Source of the DNA: Isoetes taiwanensis
Lineage: Eukaryota > Streptophyta > Lycopodiopsida > Isoetales > Isoetaceae
Direction: 5' to 3'
Length of the DNA stretch: 64,000 nt
Assembly: GCA_021234155.1 (NCBI GenBank)
Contig: JAJEKV010000054.1
Coordinates: 6,842,655-6,906,654 of the forward strand
Made by a program: the position numbers and the translations under genes. Each line of letters begins with the position of its first letter. Position 1 is the first letter of the stretch. This document shows, in pieces, positions 1 through 10,544 of this stretch. Below the pieces are notes generated by a model. That model did no database searches, was not told where the DNA came from, and saw only the letters and a program-made list of their open reading frames with translations.

Positions 1-1041
1 AATGTTAGATGTTCTTGGGCCACTAATCCTAAAATAGGACTGACTAAGGAACACTAACCCTTGTATTTTTTATTAGATGTCATATATATTAGAACTCTTG
101 TTCTATGAATATGATGATGTATGATCATGGTATGATGCTCTATTTTGCATCTCTAGAGACCAAAGCCATGTTAGTATGATTCTAGCAGTTGGACCTCATT
201 GATTTCTATTATATTTGGCCTGTGCATAGAGAGCCCGCCTGATCGTGGGTCAAGGGCCTTGACTGGCTTAGAATAGGGGACTTGTACCAATTGTAGATGG
301 ATCCACGGTATGCAGGTCTATCGGATATCCATGAGGCCTAATACCTTGCCACTGCGAGAGGGAAAGGTATGGGTTTGATCCCTCCAAGGTGATGCATCAC
401 CTCAGTAAGATTATGTTGAGTACAAACGAAGGCAACCTCATCTCTTTAGATGCCTGCAATTGGCAAGATGCATCTTGGAAGGAGCAGCCTTCTTGCCTCA
501 TCGGGCCATGGGAGATGAAACCCGAGAGTGGCTTTAGGATTACGTCTCCGGCATGCTATAATTGAGACCTGAGGCTTTTCGATCTATCTGCAAAGTATTT
601 ACAGGATGGGCTGATGGAGCGGACTACCTTTGCCATTGTTTTATGCCAGCCAACTCCATTGTTATGACTTACATCTATTGTTATCTTGAGGCCTAGACCA
701 TCAGTCATACCACACAAAGTCGGAGCATGGGTTAGGATCTCCATAGTGTATATTGATGTTTATGTCTATGATGATGTTATGATGATGTTATGATGATGAT
801 GAATGCCTCGCCTGTGAGTATTTATTTGAGCATATGATTGATGCTTGTGCTTACGTTACACTTTCGCATTGATATCAACCCCTGGGGAAGATGGGACAAA
901 GATACATCCTTTTTCCACATCGATACTGGGAGCACCAGCTAGGGGACGATAATTGCATGGACAGCCTCCCGCCGACTTGCAAGGCACATGAGGGGATCTT
1001 CGAATGCTATATGATGGGAGCATCGATAAGGGGATGTCACA
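1..1041 (+). repeat. Ty3/gypsy-type LTR, 5' part outside the window
   Basis: This non-coding stretch matches, in the same order of short blocks, the reverse complement of the LTR at 22194-23704. Shared blocks include an AACCTAACCCTTGTA-like string, a GAGCCCGC box, a GTGATGCATCACC box, GGGGAAGATGGGA and GATGGGAGCAT. It ends in TGTCACA, mirroring the TGTGACA start of the other copy. A degenerate match to an initiator-Met tRNA primer-binding site (TGGTACCATGGC) follows at 1043-1054. If that site is real, this is a 5' LTR of a plus-strand element whose body would lie to the right; a plus-strand gypsy pol piece does lie at 4085-4550. The LTR start is cut off by the window edge. The boundary is read by eye. 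Confidence 0.5.
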
Positions 1042-1245
1042 ATGGTACCATGGCAATGATATTGGCAGACCAAGATCAAAGCACTGGCCACACACCATAG
1101 TAGGAAGAACTAACCCAACAGAACTTGAAGTTTGGGAGAAATATCAAATGAGCACCTCGAGGACTAGGGAATTTTTTTTTTCCCATAGGCTAGTTAACAT
1201 CTAAATAACTTACTAAAGTGAATAAAGTTTTTCAAATTTTGATCA

Positions 1246-1517
1246 ATTACTTCCGAAGTGCGCAGAAGCTCTTTTTGAGACCTTGGAAACGCCTTCTATC
1301 GCACTTCAAGAATAAAACCCCTAATTGAGACTTTATTAAAACTAAAATTTGATAATGAAAAGGAGCTTAAAAACATAAGTGAAGCTAGAAATATCACCTT
1401 AAAATTATGAAAAAAAGGGGATAAAAGAACATTAAAATGGGATCAAATACTCACGAAATGCATCCATTGCCCTTTTGAAACCTTGAAATTGCCCCTTGGC
1501 ATACTTCGAGAGTAAGT
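1246..1517 (+). repeat. First pair of about 70-bp direct repeats
   Basis: Two related 70-bp units lie at 1246-1316 and 1447-1517, 201 bp apart. Each has the pattern ACTCnCGAAGTGCnC, then a CTTTTTGAGA-like middle, then GCACTTnGAGAnTAA. The same unit occurs twice more at 2981 and 3182, again exactly 201 bp apart. The pair sits about 100-370 bp upstream of a TATA box, as expected for U3 enhancer repeats of an LTR. Confidence 0.65.
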
Positions 1518-1618
1518 GTTTCACAACATGTCTGAAACAACATTAATTTTAGGATCGGCATATATATTTTAGCTTAGATAACATGATTTCCTCTAAGGAA
1601 ATCCAAAAAGTGCCAAGC

Positions 1619-1629
1619 CTATAAATAGA
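1619..1629 (+). promoter_or_regulatory. TATA box upstream of decayed cassette
   Basis: CTATAAATAGA is a strong plant TATA box. A pyrimidine-rich leader follows, and the first ATG of a coding-looking frame is about 110 bp downstream, at 1734. The same CTATAAATAG string recurs at 3431 in the same position relative to the 70-bp repeats. Confidence 0.5.
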
Positions 1630-1733
1630 AATTCCAATTTTCAAAATTAGGGTTTCATTTTTAGTTTTTCCTTCTCCTACAATCTGCAAGTTGATTTTAG
1701 GGCGTCAACAAGGCGATCGAGCTGTCATTTGTC

Positions 1734-2860
1734 ATGGTTCGCACCAACAAAATTGTGAAAAAACCTTCGAGAGATGAAAGGGCAAGTGCTCAAGTCCGTG
1801 CCGTTGATCAAAATGCTGAGGAGGCAAAGTTGGCAAGAAGAAAGGGGGGATCAAAGAAGAGAGGAGAGCTCACCATCTAGCAAGAAAACAGAAGATGAAT
1901 GCGAACAAGAAGGCGGAGAAGGAACAATGCAAAGAGGAGAAAGACGGAAAAGGCAAGTAACCAAAATTGGAGGAACTCCCGTAAGAAGAGAAGGAAGGCC
2001 AAGACTACCGGTGCCCCTGGTATAGTGATAGCAGAAGGGGATCCGAATGACATGCCACCTTCACCATCTGACACTGGGTCAAATAATGATGCATACAAGC
2101 TGCATAGGGATGTTGATGCAGGTGAAGATGTGTCAGGTGTGCCCAAGAACCCCATTGGCTGCAGATTCTTATGAAACCGATATGCTCGATAGAGAACAGG
2201 TGGTCAACACAGTTGATGAGGAGACCACGGCTATTGTAGAGCTGGTTGAGGAACTAGTAAAAGAGTTGGAGGGACCTCCACAACCACCCTATCCTAAATG
2301 GCCAGTTTCGGACAAGAAGAAAGATGGTAAGAAGGCCAAAGATGCGTACATCCTCAACGAGGACATGGTGTAAAAGAAGAAGATGGCAGAGCACATGCAA
2401 TATAAGAAGATGTATGATGCCTATTGCGAGCTTTATAATGCTCGAAAGGTGAAGTTCATTGCAGGTGCAAGACCAACAAAGGAGATGAACCTATTGAAGC
2501 CGCCAATAGATGAATCCGAGCCACCCAAAAAGTTAGCACAACATGGAAGAAACTCCTGGTACTCCGAGCATTGAATGAGACTTGTCAATACCATAGGAGT
2601 CAGAAGAGGACGAAGTTTGCATATGCCTCGTTCGAGAGATTTTGGCAAAGTTTGATAAAACCAAGTGTGTCACCAATACAATGTTGTTGGCACTGCAAGA
2701 GGCTCGCAGAGATGGAAGTGGTGCAGCACTTCAAGGATATCCTGGCATGTGCCCTGCATATTGGACGTATCATATGCATGCCAAGAGACATACATTTGGT
2801 CAGATTTATCAAGCGCAAGTAATAAATGAGCAAAATAAAATTTTTGTACGCCATGTATAA
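1734..2860 (+). pseudogene. Decayed coding cassette of unknown function between repeat pairs
   Basis: A coding-looking path starts at the ATG at 1734 and continues through several frames to a stop near 2860. The first part (about 45 residues) and the next (1899-2150) are very rich in Lys and Arg, with runs such as RTRRRRR. Then comes an acidic, Glu-rich segment (about 2160-2373), then a helical segment (2383-2574) with HMQYKKMYDAYCELYNARK, then a tail (2642-2860). At least two in-frame stops and two frameshifts break it. The basic start and acidic middle could fit a gag-like or nucleic-acid-binding protein, but I recognise no family. It lies between two repeat pairs that each have a TATA box, so it may be the internal region of a small LTR element. 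Confidence 0.35.
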
Positions 2861-2980
2861 AATTTTGACCTCTGATTAAACAATTTTGAAATAATATAAA
2901 GTGTCAAGTTTTGTAACGTATGTTTGGTTAAGATACAAGTTGTTTAATAGAAAAATGTTAAAAATGGTCAAGTTCCAGGA

Positions 2981-3250
2981 AAATACTCAAGAAGTGCACG
3001 GGTAGCCTTTTCGAGAGTGTCAAACATCCCTTTTCCGCACGTTGAGAGTAAATGGCTTGTTCATGAATTTAGAGACATATTTTTTGTGAAAATAGATATG
3101 TATCTAGGCTTAACACAGTGAGTAGAGCAGAAATATGCGATTAATTTTTTTATGTTGGCCCCATCTTCATTCCAAAAGAGTTAAATACTCGCGAAGTGCA
3201 CGGATGGCCTTTTTGAGAGCTTCAAAAACCCCTTTGGTGCACTTTGAGAG
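2981..3250 (+). repeat. Second pair of about 70-bp direct repeats
   Basis: Units at 2981-3052 and 3182-3250 carry the same GAAGTGCACGG, CCTTTTnGAGAG and GCACnTTGAGAG blocks as the pair at 1246/1447, with the same 201-bp spacing. A TATA box follows at 3431. Together with the first pair this suggests two diverged copies of one promoter region, such as a 5' and a 3' LTR. Confidence 0.65.
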
Positions 3251-3430
3251 AATTCCAACTTTGTCATGCCATAACTTTATCTAGAAAACTCCAAATGACC
3301 TGAAATTTATTCCAATAGGGTCATTAGACTATGTAGTACTTGTATATAATATCTAATTAGCTTTAAAACATCAAATATTGCCCTAAAATCCAAGTGTGCT
3401 GAACACTAAAATCCCAAAATTTGGGTTTGT

Positions 3431-3440
3431 CTATAAATAG
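3431..3440 (+). promoter_or_regulatory. Second TATA box
   Basis: CTATAAATAG, identical to the core at 1619, again downstream of a 70-bp repeat pair. A leader rich in C and T follows (3441-3525). No convincing long frame follows it: the short frame at 3525-3707 has no recognisable content. Confidence 0.4.
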
Positions 3441-4084
3441 AAGCATAACCCCATCACAACCTCACAAGTTTGCTCTCAGCTTCCAAGCCATCTTTTCAAG
3501 TCTAGAGGCGCCTCAATCATCATTGTGCAGCCATCATCTAGCATTCCAGCATGGCCACTACTTGCTCATCCAATGGTACCAGCTTATGCATCCGAGGTAG
3601 ATGTGAACCTAGTTTATAGTCTATGCCAAAAGGAACTTGATGTGTCAGCCACTTTAGCTGCAACCCTTTTTTTACCAGTGCATTATGCTCCCGGGGATGT
3701 CACATAGTTTAAGGCGTATATACCATGTGAGTGAAAGGGGTGGGTTTTTTTTTACCCTAAACCGTATGTATAAATACGGATAGGGGCTTGGCTAGGGGGT
3801 TTTCTGGGGGGAATCCAGTGTAATATGTATACGGGAAGGGGCATTTAGAAGGTTGGACAAGGCGTATACGGAGGGTTTTTTGCTGACCCCATTAACGCAC
3901 GTGGCGTATCACCTTTATAGTAGGTGAAACCCCTGGGATTATGCTAGAATTCTAGCAAAAGATAGGTCATAATATACGACAGTTACCCCTTGCATAGGAG
4001 AATTTGTACCCAAGGACTCTCTCTCTCTCATAGGAGAATTTGTACCTAACATTGCCAGGGTTTTATCTAACAAAGCCTCACATT
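3441..4084. other. No gene recognised
   Basis: Short low-complexity tracts (T8 near 3747, CT repeats near 4018) and several GCGTATA-type strings are present. A short plus-strand frame at 3525-3707 has no recognisable domain. Nothing else can be supported. Confidence 0.4.
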
Positions 4085-4550
4085 TCGATCACCAGAGTCT
4101 CCAGTACATATTTGCACAACTACACCTCAATTTGAGGCAGCGTAGATGGATGGAATTGCTAGAAGAATATGATTTTGAGATATCATGAAAACCATGAAAG
4201 TTAAACATGGTTGCAGGCACTTTATAACGACATCCTTTCACGAAGTGATTGCATTGCAATATGGTTTCAACCCTCGCTAGCGAGTATGGGAAGCGAATAG
4301 TGGAAACATTGCCAACCGATAAAAATTTTATAGAAGTATGGGCAAGTGTTTCTAAAGATGCAAGAACGGATCGGGAAAGGAAAACCTTCAAACATTATAA
4401 GAAGGAAGAAGGAAGGTACTGTATTTCAAAGATAAGCTATATGTTTCTAAGACATCAGGAGTGAGGAGTTTGATCCTTCATATGATACACATAATAGCCC
4501 GATTGCCAGCCACGCAGGGTTCATGGAAACCTTCTTCAAAATTAAGAGTA
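4085..4550 (+). pseudogene. Ty3/gypsy pol fragment: RNase H end to integrase zinc region
   Basis: Translation from 4085 begins DHQSLQYIFAQ and continues with LNLRQRRWMELLEEYDFE, the end of a gypsy RNase H domain. After a frameshift it resumes at 4249 with a start similar to the spacer before integrase, then reaches the HAGFMETFFK string of the integrase zinc-binding region. The minus-strand gypsy element at 24.4-28.5 kb carries the same sequence with few changes, so both belong to one family. The fragment has no RT or integrase core and is broken by stops, so it cannot be active. It runs in the same direction as the LTR at 1-1041 and could be what is left of that element. Confidence 0.8.
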
Positions 4551-4799
4551 GTTATCATTAGTCGAGCATGCTATTTAATACAACAAGAGCTAAGTTCTTA
4601 TTACTAGATAACAAACTGATAGTTGTGACATCACAAGCTTACAATTCCTTTTTCTTCTAATGGTATTTTTTCACCTGCAATCACAATGCAAAATGAAGAA
4701 TCAGAACCAACAAAAGGATGCAAAAGAACTATGCTCCAAACCATATCTATTGATTTTTTTTTCAATTGGGTCTATTGGTATGTACTTGTAACTTCGAGG

Positions 4800-5768
4800 G
4801 ACCGCATCCCTGCTACCTTTGCCCAGCCGGTCAATGTTGCTTAAGAATCTCGGCTAGCAGTTTTGCAAACAATAAACTGACCATGGTTGTTCAGTAATTG
4901 GCTTGGCAGTGCTGGTCACCTACCTTGTAGATGGAAACAACTCTGATAGTAGCCCACTGAGGGGGGAGCGGACCTTCCTATAATGCGCTGTTGAACAAGG
5001 CCGCCAGTACCAGTACTACGGACGGACCTACCCACTTTTGCAACTCTGCCTGCATAGCATCTAGACCTAGCACTTTCCCATTAGCAGACGTTGTAAGCCT
5101 TGGACCACATCTGGCTCTGCGATTTCTAGTGCCAGGCCTTCATGCGGGGGTAATGCTATTTGTGCACCCTGGGATCGTAGAGCTGCTGCAAATATTGCCT
5201 CCCACTGCACGGGAGTGATGTTCCCTTAGGTTGTACTGAATTTCTGAGCACCCTCCACTGGAAGGCCTTCGGATGACAGTCCAGGAGGTAGAATATTTCC
5301 CTTTGATACACAACAATGTACCTGGATTTCTTAGCCTTAAGGAAAGCGCGTTATTGTCTGACCATGTGTGGGCACAGATCTGTGGTAGAGCCAATGTTTA
5401 TGTTCCTTGCACTCAGCATCAAACCACTGGTTACGTGGGAAGATTGTGGTCTCCGAGGTCCTTCGAGGGCGACTTCTCCCAAAGCACTTTTCTGCAACTA
5501 TCCCGAGCACGTCAATCAACTAGCCCATCTGTTGCTCTAGTGCCAGGGTACTGCAAAATTTCTGCAAAGTCATCTGTGAGCATCTGGGTGTAAGCTTCTG
5601 CATGTTCATAATGCAATCGCAGCTGAGACATGCGAGGGGCTGCCGAATAGGGGATTCAAATAGCATATCAAGCCAGTTATAAGTAAAATGGTAGGTGGTC
5701 TGAGCTGACCTCCTCATTCCTACTATCTATTCCCACCCAGAAGTTCTTGACCACATGTATATCCTATA
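4800..5768 (-). pseudogene. LINE ORF2, 3' piece: end of endonuclease and start of RT
   Basis: Read on the minus strand from 5768 leftward, one frame gives NEEVSSDHLPFYL, containing the SDHLP motif that ends the APE-type endonuclease domain. Further on come RNQWFDAECKEHKH, a WFD-EC string typical of LINE sequence after the nuclease, and then near 5050 GKVLGLDAMQAELQKWVG (with one stop), the start of a non-LTR reverse transcriptase. Toward 4800 the frame resembles the Kx-GD-xxNY RT block. Several stops and frameshifts are present. The RT catalytic DD is not seen. The other part of the endonuclease lies at 11061-11290, separated by the inserted copia element. Confidence 0.65.
5764..5768. repeat. 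Target-site duplication, left copy
   Basis: CTATA directly precedes the TG of the left copia LTR. The identical CTATA follows the right LTR at 11061-11065. A 5-bp duplication is the normal product of copia integrase. Confidence 0.9.
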
Positions 5769-6286
5769 TGTTAGAATCAAAGCTTAGGATATGAACTCAA
5801 GTATACAAAGATAAGCTTCTGCCTCTTCCAACCCGCACCTATCACTTCATCTGCAACCGATCCCTCCATCTATCCCCATCATCCATATATATATGAATAT
5901 TTTCTTGCCAATCTGGACATATCCACTTGTCAAATCGTGCATGCCCTTCATATAGAAAGTTTTCCAACTTGCCTAGATAATAGGATGCCCCACGTCCTTA
6001 AGTTCCAAATTGCCGTTGACTTTGACCGTTGACCACCAACCCAAAACCCTAAGTGGCGGGGGGGTACCAAAGCGATTTACGGGCGGGGCGAGCAACCTCG
6101 TGGTAGTACCTGCCCGCCACTTTTCAATTTCAGAGCTTTTCTTTCTTGCATTCACTGCCACTGCTTCTCATGAATGCTTGTATGAATCCTCATTAGCCTA
6201 GGGGAGCCAAAATGTGGTCACTAATCCCCTTATGTGCTCGAATATCACATGACACACTCTTATGCAATGACCTCATTTTTCTAACA
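5769..6286 (-). repeat. copia 3' LTR (518 bp)
   Basis: Begins TGTTAGAATCAAAGC and ends TTTTTCTAACA. It is nearly identical to 10545-11060. The two differ by scattered substitutions and by small indels around the CGGGCGGGG tract near 6055-6095. Confidence 0.92.
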
Positions 6287-6300
6287 CTCCTCCTTCATTG
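6287..6300 (-). other. copia polypurine tract
   Basis: On the minus strand this reads GAAGGAGGAG directly before the 3' LTR, the expected primer site for plus-strand DNA synthesis. Confidence 0.75.
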
Positions 6301-6309
6301 CATAAGCAA

Positions 6310-6847
6310 TTAACCTTTAACCGCTTTTTGAAAAATCAGAAACTTACTTTCTGGAAGCCCTTTTGTGAAAACATCTGCTATTTGTTTGTCAGTCCTGATA
6401 TACATCATTTGGATATTGCCCTTTGCAGCTTGATCTCTGATGTAATGCAAGCTTAACTCAATATGTTTAGTTCTCTCATGTTCAACTGGATTTTTGACTA
6501 TTGCAATGCAACTTTGGCTATCAGAAAAGATAGTTGTAGGATTTATCTGTTTGATATCCAACTCTTCTAGAAGTCTTCTGAGCCAAACTATTTCTCTGGA
6601 CAAAAGAGATGAGGCTGCATATTCAAACCTCAATGAAGATAAGGCTATAACAGATCGCTTTCTTGGTTCTCCAACTTATTGTGCCTCCTCCAAGAAAAAT
6701 CACATAACCTGTAGTAGACTTCCTTTCTGCTTGATCACCTGCCCAATCTGCATCTGAATAGGCATACATTTCCAGATTATTATCATTGAAAGTTATCCCA
6801 TAATCTTGAGTTCCTTTCAGATATTTTAATACTCTTTTTGCAGCCAA
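6310..6847 (-). pseudogene. copia RNase H domain
   Basis: Two frames cover the domain. The right part (6623-6847) has VLKYLKGTQDYGITF and DADWAGDQAERKSTTGYV, the start of a copia RNase H with its first catalytic Asp. The left part (6310-6633) has SREIVWLRRLLEELDI, SDSQSCIAI and TKHIELSLHYIRD, ending with the ADVFTKGLP string that closes copia polyproteins. A frameshift near 6630 separates them. The domain would remove the RNA strand after reverse transcription. It lies directly upstream of the polypurine tract, as usual. Confidence 0.88.
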
Positions 6848-7800
6848 CCAAAGAACCTTCTCGTGATTGCCGCATCTTCGCTTCGGGATATTGACAAAGA
6901 TAGGTTATGTCCGCCTAGTAATCTTGTTGCTCAAGTACAAGAAAACACCCTACTAGAGCACGATATGGGACTGTGGTCATGTACTCCAGCCATCATCAGA
7001 TCAACCTCGAAACTTACATTAAATGATGGCCCGGGTACAATTGGAGTTTTGACAAGACAAGCTTGTTGCATATTGAGCCTTTTAAGCATATTTTCTATAT
7101 GCCCTTTTGTTTTAGTTTCAAAGAATCTGCTTTTCCCTGCCTCTAATCACCTCAATTCCCAGAAATTTTTGCAAGGGCCCTAAGTCTGTCATCTTGAATC
7201 TGGGCTGTAGAATATTTTTGCAAACTTCCAGGACTTGAGTGGAATTAGCAACCATGATGCAGTCATCTACATACAAGGCTATAATACAAAATTTATCTTC
7301 TATTTTGTATCTATATAAGTTACCATCATTTTGAAATTTTTCAAACCCTTGCTCTCTTAAAAAGTGTCTATGCAAAGATACCATTCTCTTGGAGCTTGCT
7401 TCAAACCATATAATCCCCTATTCAATTTCCAAACCAAATTGTTTCCTTTCTCAAAACCAGAGCCCTGCTTTCAAGAAGATGTCTTCCTCTAGTATAGCAT
7501 TTAAAAACGCTGCTTTCACATCCATGTGATGGATTTCATAGTCAAGAGCATTGGCCAAACTTAATAATACCCTTAGGCTAGTGAGCTTTACTATGGGTGA
7601 ATAAGTTTCATCATAATCTTGTCCCCGCTTTTGAGTAAACCCCCCGAGCCACTAAACGTGCTTTATATTTTTGTGAACCATCTGCATTGGTTTTGATTTT
7701 AAAATCCATTTATCGCCAACTATGTTTTGTCCAAAGAAGTTTGCTCAACAACATCATAAGTATGAGTATCTCGCAAAGAGCTTAACTCATCATGCATAGC
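6848..7800 (-). pseudogene. copia reverse transcriptase domain
   Basis: The clearest piece (7118-7384) contains ALYVDDCIMVAN, the YVDD catalytic motif of copia RTs, followed by DLGPLQKFLGIEVIRG, another hallmark. To the right (7385-7800), broken frames keep recognisable RT start blocks, including the DVKAAFLN region near 7500-7530. Stops and frameshifts occur about every 100-300 bases, so no full-length enzyme can be made. In an intact element this domain copies the RNA into DNA inside the virus-like particle. Confidence 0.85.
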
Positions 7801-8488
7801 CTTTTTTCCATTCTTCTCATTAACACTTTCTAAGGCCTCGCTCAAACGTTTGCGGTATTTCAATATCTTCAATTATTGCCATAATCTGCTCAATTTCATC
7901 CTCTCGCTTGATTTGGTTGCAGCGTTCCAATCTTCCGCTCCCACCTAAAGGATTTCTTCCATAGACTTCTTTTGTCAAATTTAATTTCATCTTGCGCCTT
8001 TGTGCTTCGTTTCCCCTCTTCGAAGTCTTCTTCTCTGGTGCTTTATCCGCTTCAAGAACTTCGCTTTCAAATTTCTTCATCTCTCGAGTTTGAGGTATTT
8101 GATCTGCCAGCTAATCCATCTATTTTATCCTCCTCCTCCTCTTCATAATCAGGTTTGATTATTTGTCATCTGTGAAGCTTGAGGAGTAGGCAATTCCTTT
8201 TGAACTTGATGTCTATGTTTGTACAAAACATCTTCACGAATATCACATCCCTACTAATCACAATATTTTTATTTTCTCGAATAAAATTCTATAGCCTTTC
8301 GAGTGGCTATCATAGCCTACAAGAAAACCAATCTCAGCTTTGGCATCAAGCTTTTTCCTGAGTTCATCCGGTTTATGAACATAAGCCGCAGCCATAAACT
8401 TTAAATTTTTCATAATCAATCAATTTCGAACCTTCTCCATACCACATTAAATCGGGGAATATTCCCTTGCAAGCTTGATGAAGGCAGC
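7801..8488 (-). pseudogene. copia spacer between integrase and RT
   Basis: The frame at 7820-8080 is rich in Lys, Glu and Arg and has no domain of its own. This matches the unstructured, poorly conserved stretch between integrase and reverse transcriptase in copia polyproteins. Toward 8400 short broken frames resemble the integrase C-terminal part, with FKVYGCKAYVHK-like residues only weakly visible. I place it by position more than by similarity. Confidence 0.5.
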
Positions 8489-9122
8489 TTATTTTGTATG
8501 GTATTGGTCTGTCAATAAAGCTTCTTCCCATAAATAATTTGGTAATCCAATCGTTTTAATCATTGACCTGACCGCATTCATAAGCGTTCTATTTCTTCTT
8601 TCTGCTATTCCATTTTGTTGGGGATCAGATCTACATGTTAATTGTCTCCCTGATGCCATTTGCAATACAAAAACTCTTAAACTTAGCCGAAAGATACTCT
8701 CCCCCTCTATCGATCTTATGCACTTTAATTTCTTACCCGCTTGCCTTTTCGATTCAAAGAACAAACCGTTTTTGAGGCTATCAAAGCTTGAGATTTGTTG
8801 GCTAGCAAGTAACATTTACATTTTCTCGTATAATCATCAATGAATGTGATAAAATACCTTTGCTTGTCCTACCTCTCGACATTCAAAGGTCCACACAAGT
8901 CAAGATGAACCAATTCCAAGATTTCCTTACTTTTTTCTTTGCTTTGAGGAAAGGCAATCTATTAATTTTGCCTAGCATGCATCCTTCACATATATGCCCT
9001 TTTTCCTCATTTTCATATTTGATGAATCCTTTCTTTGCTAATAACTTGAGATTGTTTGCATGAGTGTGTGCTAATCTATTGTGCCACATCTCAAATTCTC
9101 GACAAAGATCAACATTTGACAA
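8489..9122 (-). pseudogene. copia integrase: zinc-binding region and core
   Basis: The piece at 8883-9122 has MWHNRLAHTHANNLKLLAKKG and CEGCMLGKINRLPF, the GAG-pre-integrase zinc-binding HHCC module. The piece at 8489-8815 contains QQNGIAERRNRTLMNAVRSM, the copia integrase segment with the third catalytic acid (Glu of AERRN). The part between, carrying the first Asp, is in broken frames. Integrase joins the DNA copy to the chromosome. The perfect 5-bp duplication around this element shows that a functional copy acted on it. Confidence 0.87.
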
Positions 9123-9226
9123 GGTAAATCATCGACATGCTCAAACCGAAATAGTTTACCAACTCGCTTTAGCATGAAACTTAATTTCATTATTCAACCA
9201 TATGTTACAACCAACATCATCAAACA

Positions 9227-9490
9227 CTACTCAGAACCCAAATCAACTAACTGGCTATGGATATAAGATTTTTGATAATTCCAGTACACACACAAAACAT
9301 TTTTAATGTTCACTATATTTCCTTGCAAATCCCATAGCTGCAATAATCCCCTTCCTTCAATCTTTTGCAAGGCTCCATTTCCTACTTGCACACTTTTGGC
9401 TTCTCCTTGTTCCAAATTTTTAAGCAAATGAGCAGAGTGGACTACGATCTTTCAGCTCCACTATCAACTACAAGAGCATGAGATAACTTG
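9227..9490 (-). pseudogene. copia aspartic protease region
   Basis: On the minus strand near 9445-9484 the translation reads LSHALVVDSGAERS. DSGA is the active-site motif of retroviral-type aspartic proteases. A frame follows (9227-9427) with VGNGALQKIEGRGLLQL and LQGNIVNIKNVLCV, the usual beta-rich stretch after the copia protease. A stop separates the two. In an intact element this enzyme cuts the polyprotein into gag, integrase and RT. Confidence 0.75.
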
Positions 9491-9639
9491 TTAGTATTGT
9501 TCTTATTTTCAACAATCGAATTCAGCAAGTTTACCTCATCTTCATCAACAATCTTTTCACCTTCTTCATGTTCTTGTGCAATAAAAGCACCAGCAGATTT
9601 CCTGCCTTCCCTCGACCTCTTGATGCACCTCTACCTCTA

Positions 9640-9790
9640 GAGCTGCCTCTACCTCTTCCAAGTTCCTTTGGGTAGGACACTTAGATGCCAAGTGGCCTTG
9701 ACCACCACATGTGTAGCAAGAAAACTCTTTTTTTTGAGCTTAGGACAATTACTTTTGACATGACCAGGTTCATGACGAAATAACATATGA
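9640..9790 (-). pseudogene. copia gag zinc knuckle
   Basis: The minus-strand translation around 9690-9725 gives CYTCGGQGHLASKCPTQ, a good C-X2-C-X4-H-X4-C knuckle that binds the RNA genome. It follows gag and precedes protease, as expected. Flanking sequence is rich in Arg and Gly (RGRGxxR-type). A frameshift separates it from the gag frame at 9836. Confidence 0.72.
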
Positions 9791-9835
9791 TTTTATCTTG
9801 TCTCTTACCAAAGATACAAAATTTCAGTTTCCTCT

Positions 9836-10429
9836 TCAACTCCTTTTACAACCCTTTTTGCTCCACCTCTGTTCTAATAATTGTTTCACCTCTTCCCCCA
9901 CGTTCTTAGCAATGTTTCTTATGAATAAACTCAGCTGATCATTATCTACAATTGCTCTAGCAATTGCTAAAACCTGATATCTCTCAGTGAGATCTACTCC
10001 AGCCCCACTAAGATCAGCCACTATATTATCAAACTTGTTAAAAAAGTCTGAAACATCATCCTCATCATGTAACTTAAGATTTCTGAGCTCTTTATCCAAT
10101 AAATCTATTTGTGATGAGGTTTTCTCTTCATAATGTTTTAGCATAAACATCCACATCTCCCTAGGACTCTTGTTTCTCAATTTTAGCCTAATTGTAGGAC
10201 TAACCTTTGAAGCAATGATCCCTTGTGCCTCTTTCACTTTGGCCAAACTAGATCGACCCCTAGCTCCACTGCTTTCTCCAGAGGTAACTTCTTCACTACT
10301 GGCAGCATCTCCTTCCTGTCCCTTTGCAGCAGAGGCATTAACAACACTGGAACTTGCAACTGTGGTTGCAACACCTGCAGTAGGATCCACAAGATCCCAC
10401 AAGTCTTCTACTTCCAACACATGTTTCAC
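9836..10429 (-). pseudogene. copia gag (capsid-like) domain
   Basis: This 197-residue frame is the longest in the element. It begins near the tRNA primer site, on a Met followed by KHVLEVEDLWDLVDP. It has a low-complexity Ala/Ser/Gly insert (residues 20-60) and then the UBN2-type gag core: REMWMFMLKHYEEKT, LDKELRNLKLHDEDDVSDFFNKFDNIVADLSGAG. It ends in a helical region, EEVKQLLEQRW, and is cut off before the zinc knuckle. Gag forms the particle in which reverse transcription takes place. The N-terminus may begin a little upstream, near 10550, in another frame. Confidence 0.85.
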
Positions 10430-10525
10430 AAAGATCCTTCCGGATCTCGAAACCAGGCCCCTCCTTTGTAAACTTCAATGCAAGCCAACAATCCAAATCC
10501 CAAAACGGCTAGACATATCTCCCAA

Positions 10526-10542
10526 CCTCAGGCTCGATACCA
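10526..10542 (-). other. copia primer-binding site
   Basis: On the minus strand the sequence just inside the 5' LTR reads TTTGGTATCGAGCCTGAGG. It is close to the TGGTATCAGAGC complement of plant initiator Met tRNA that primes most copia elements. Confidence 0.75.
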
Positions 10543-10544
10543 AA

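Noticed and set aside
371-400. tRNA B-box-like string GGGTTTGATCCC
   Set aside because: There is no A-box or cloverleaf around it and it lies in an LTR.
1734-1880. Possible histone H3-like start (MVRTNK followed by Lys/Arg)
   Set aside because: Only the first few residues resemble H3. The rest does not align and the frame stops after about 48 codons.
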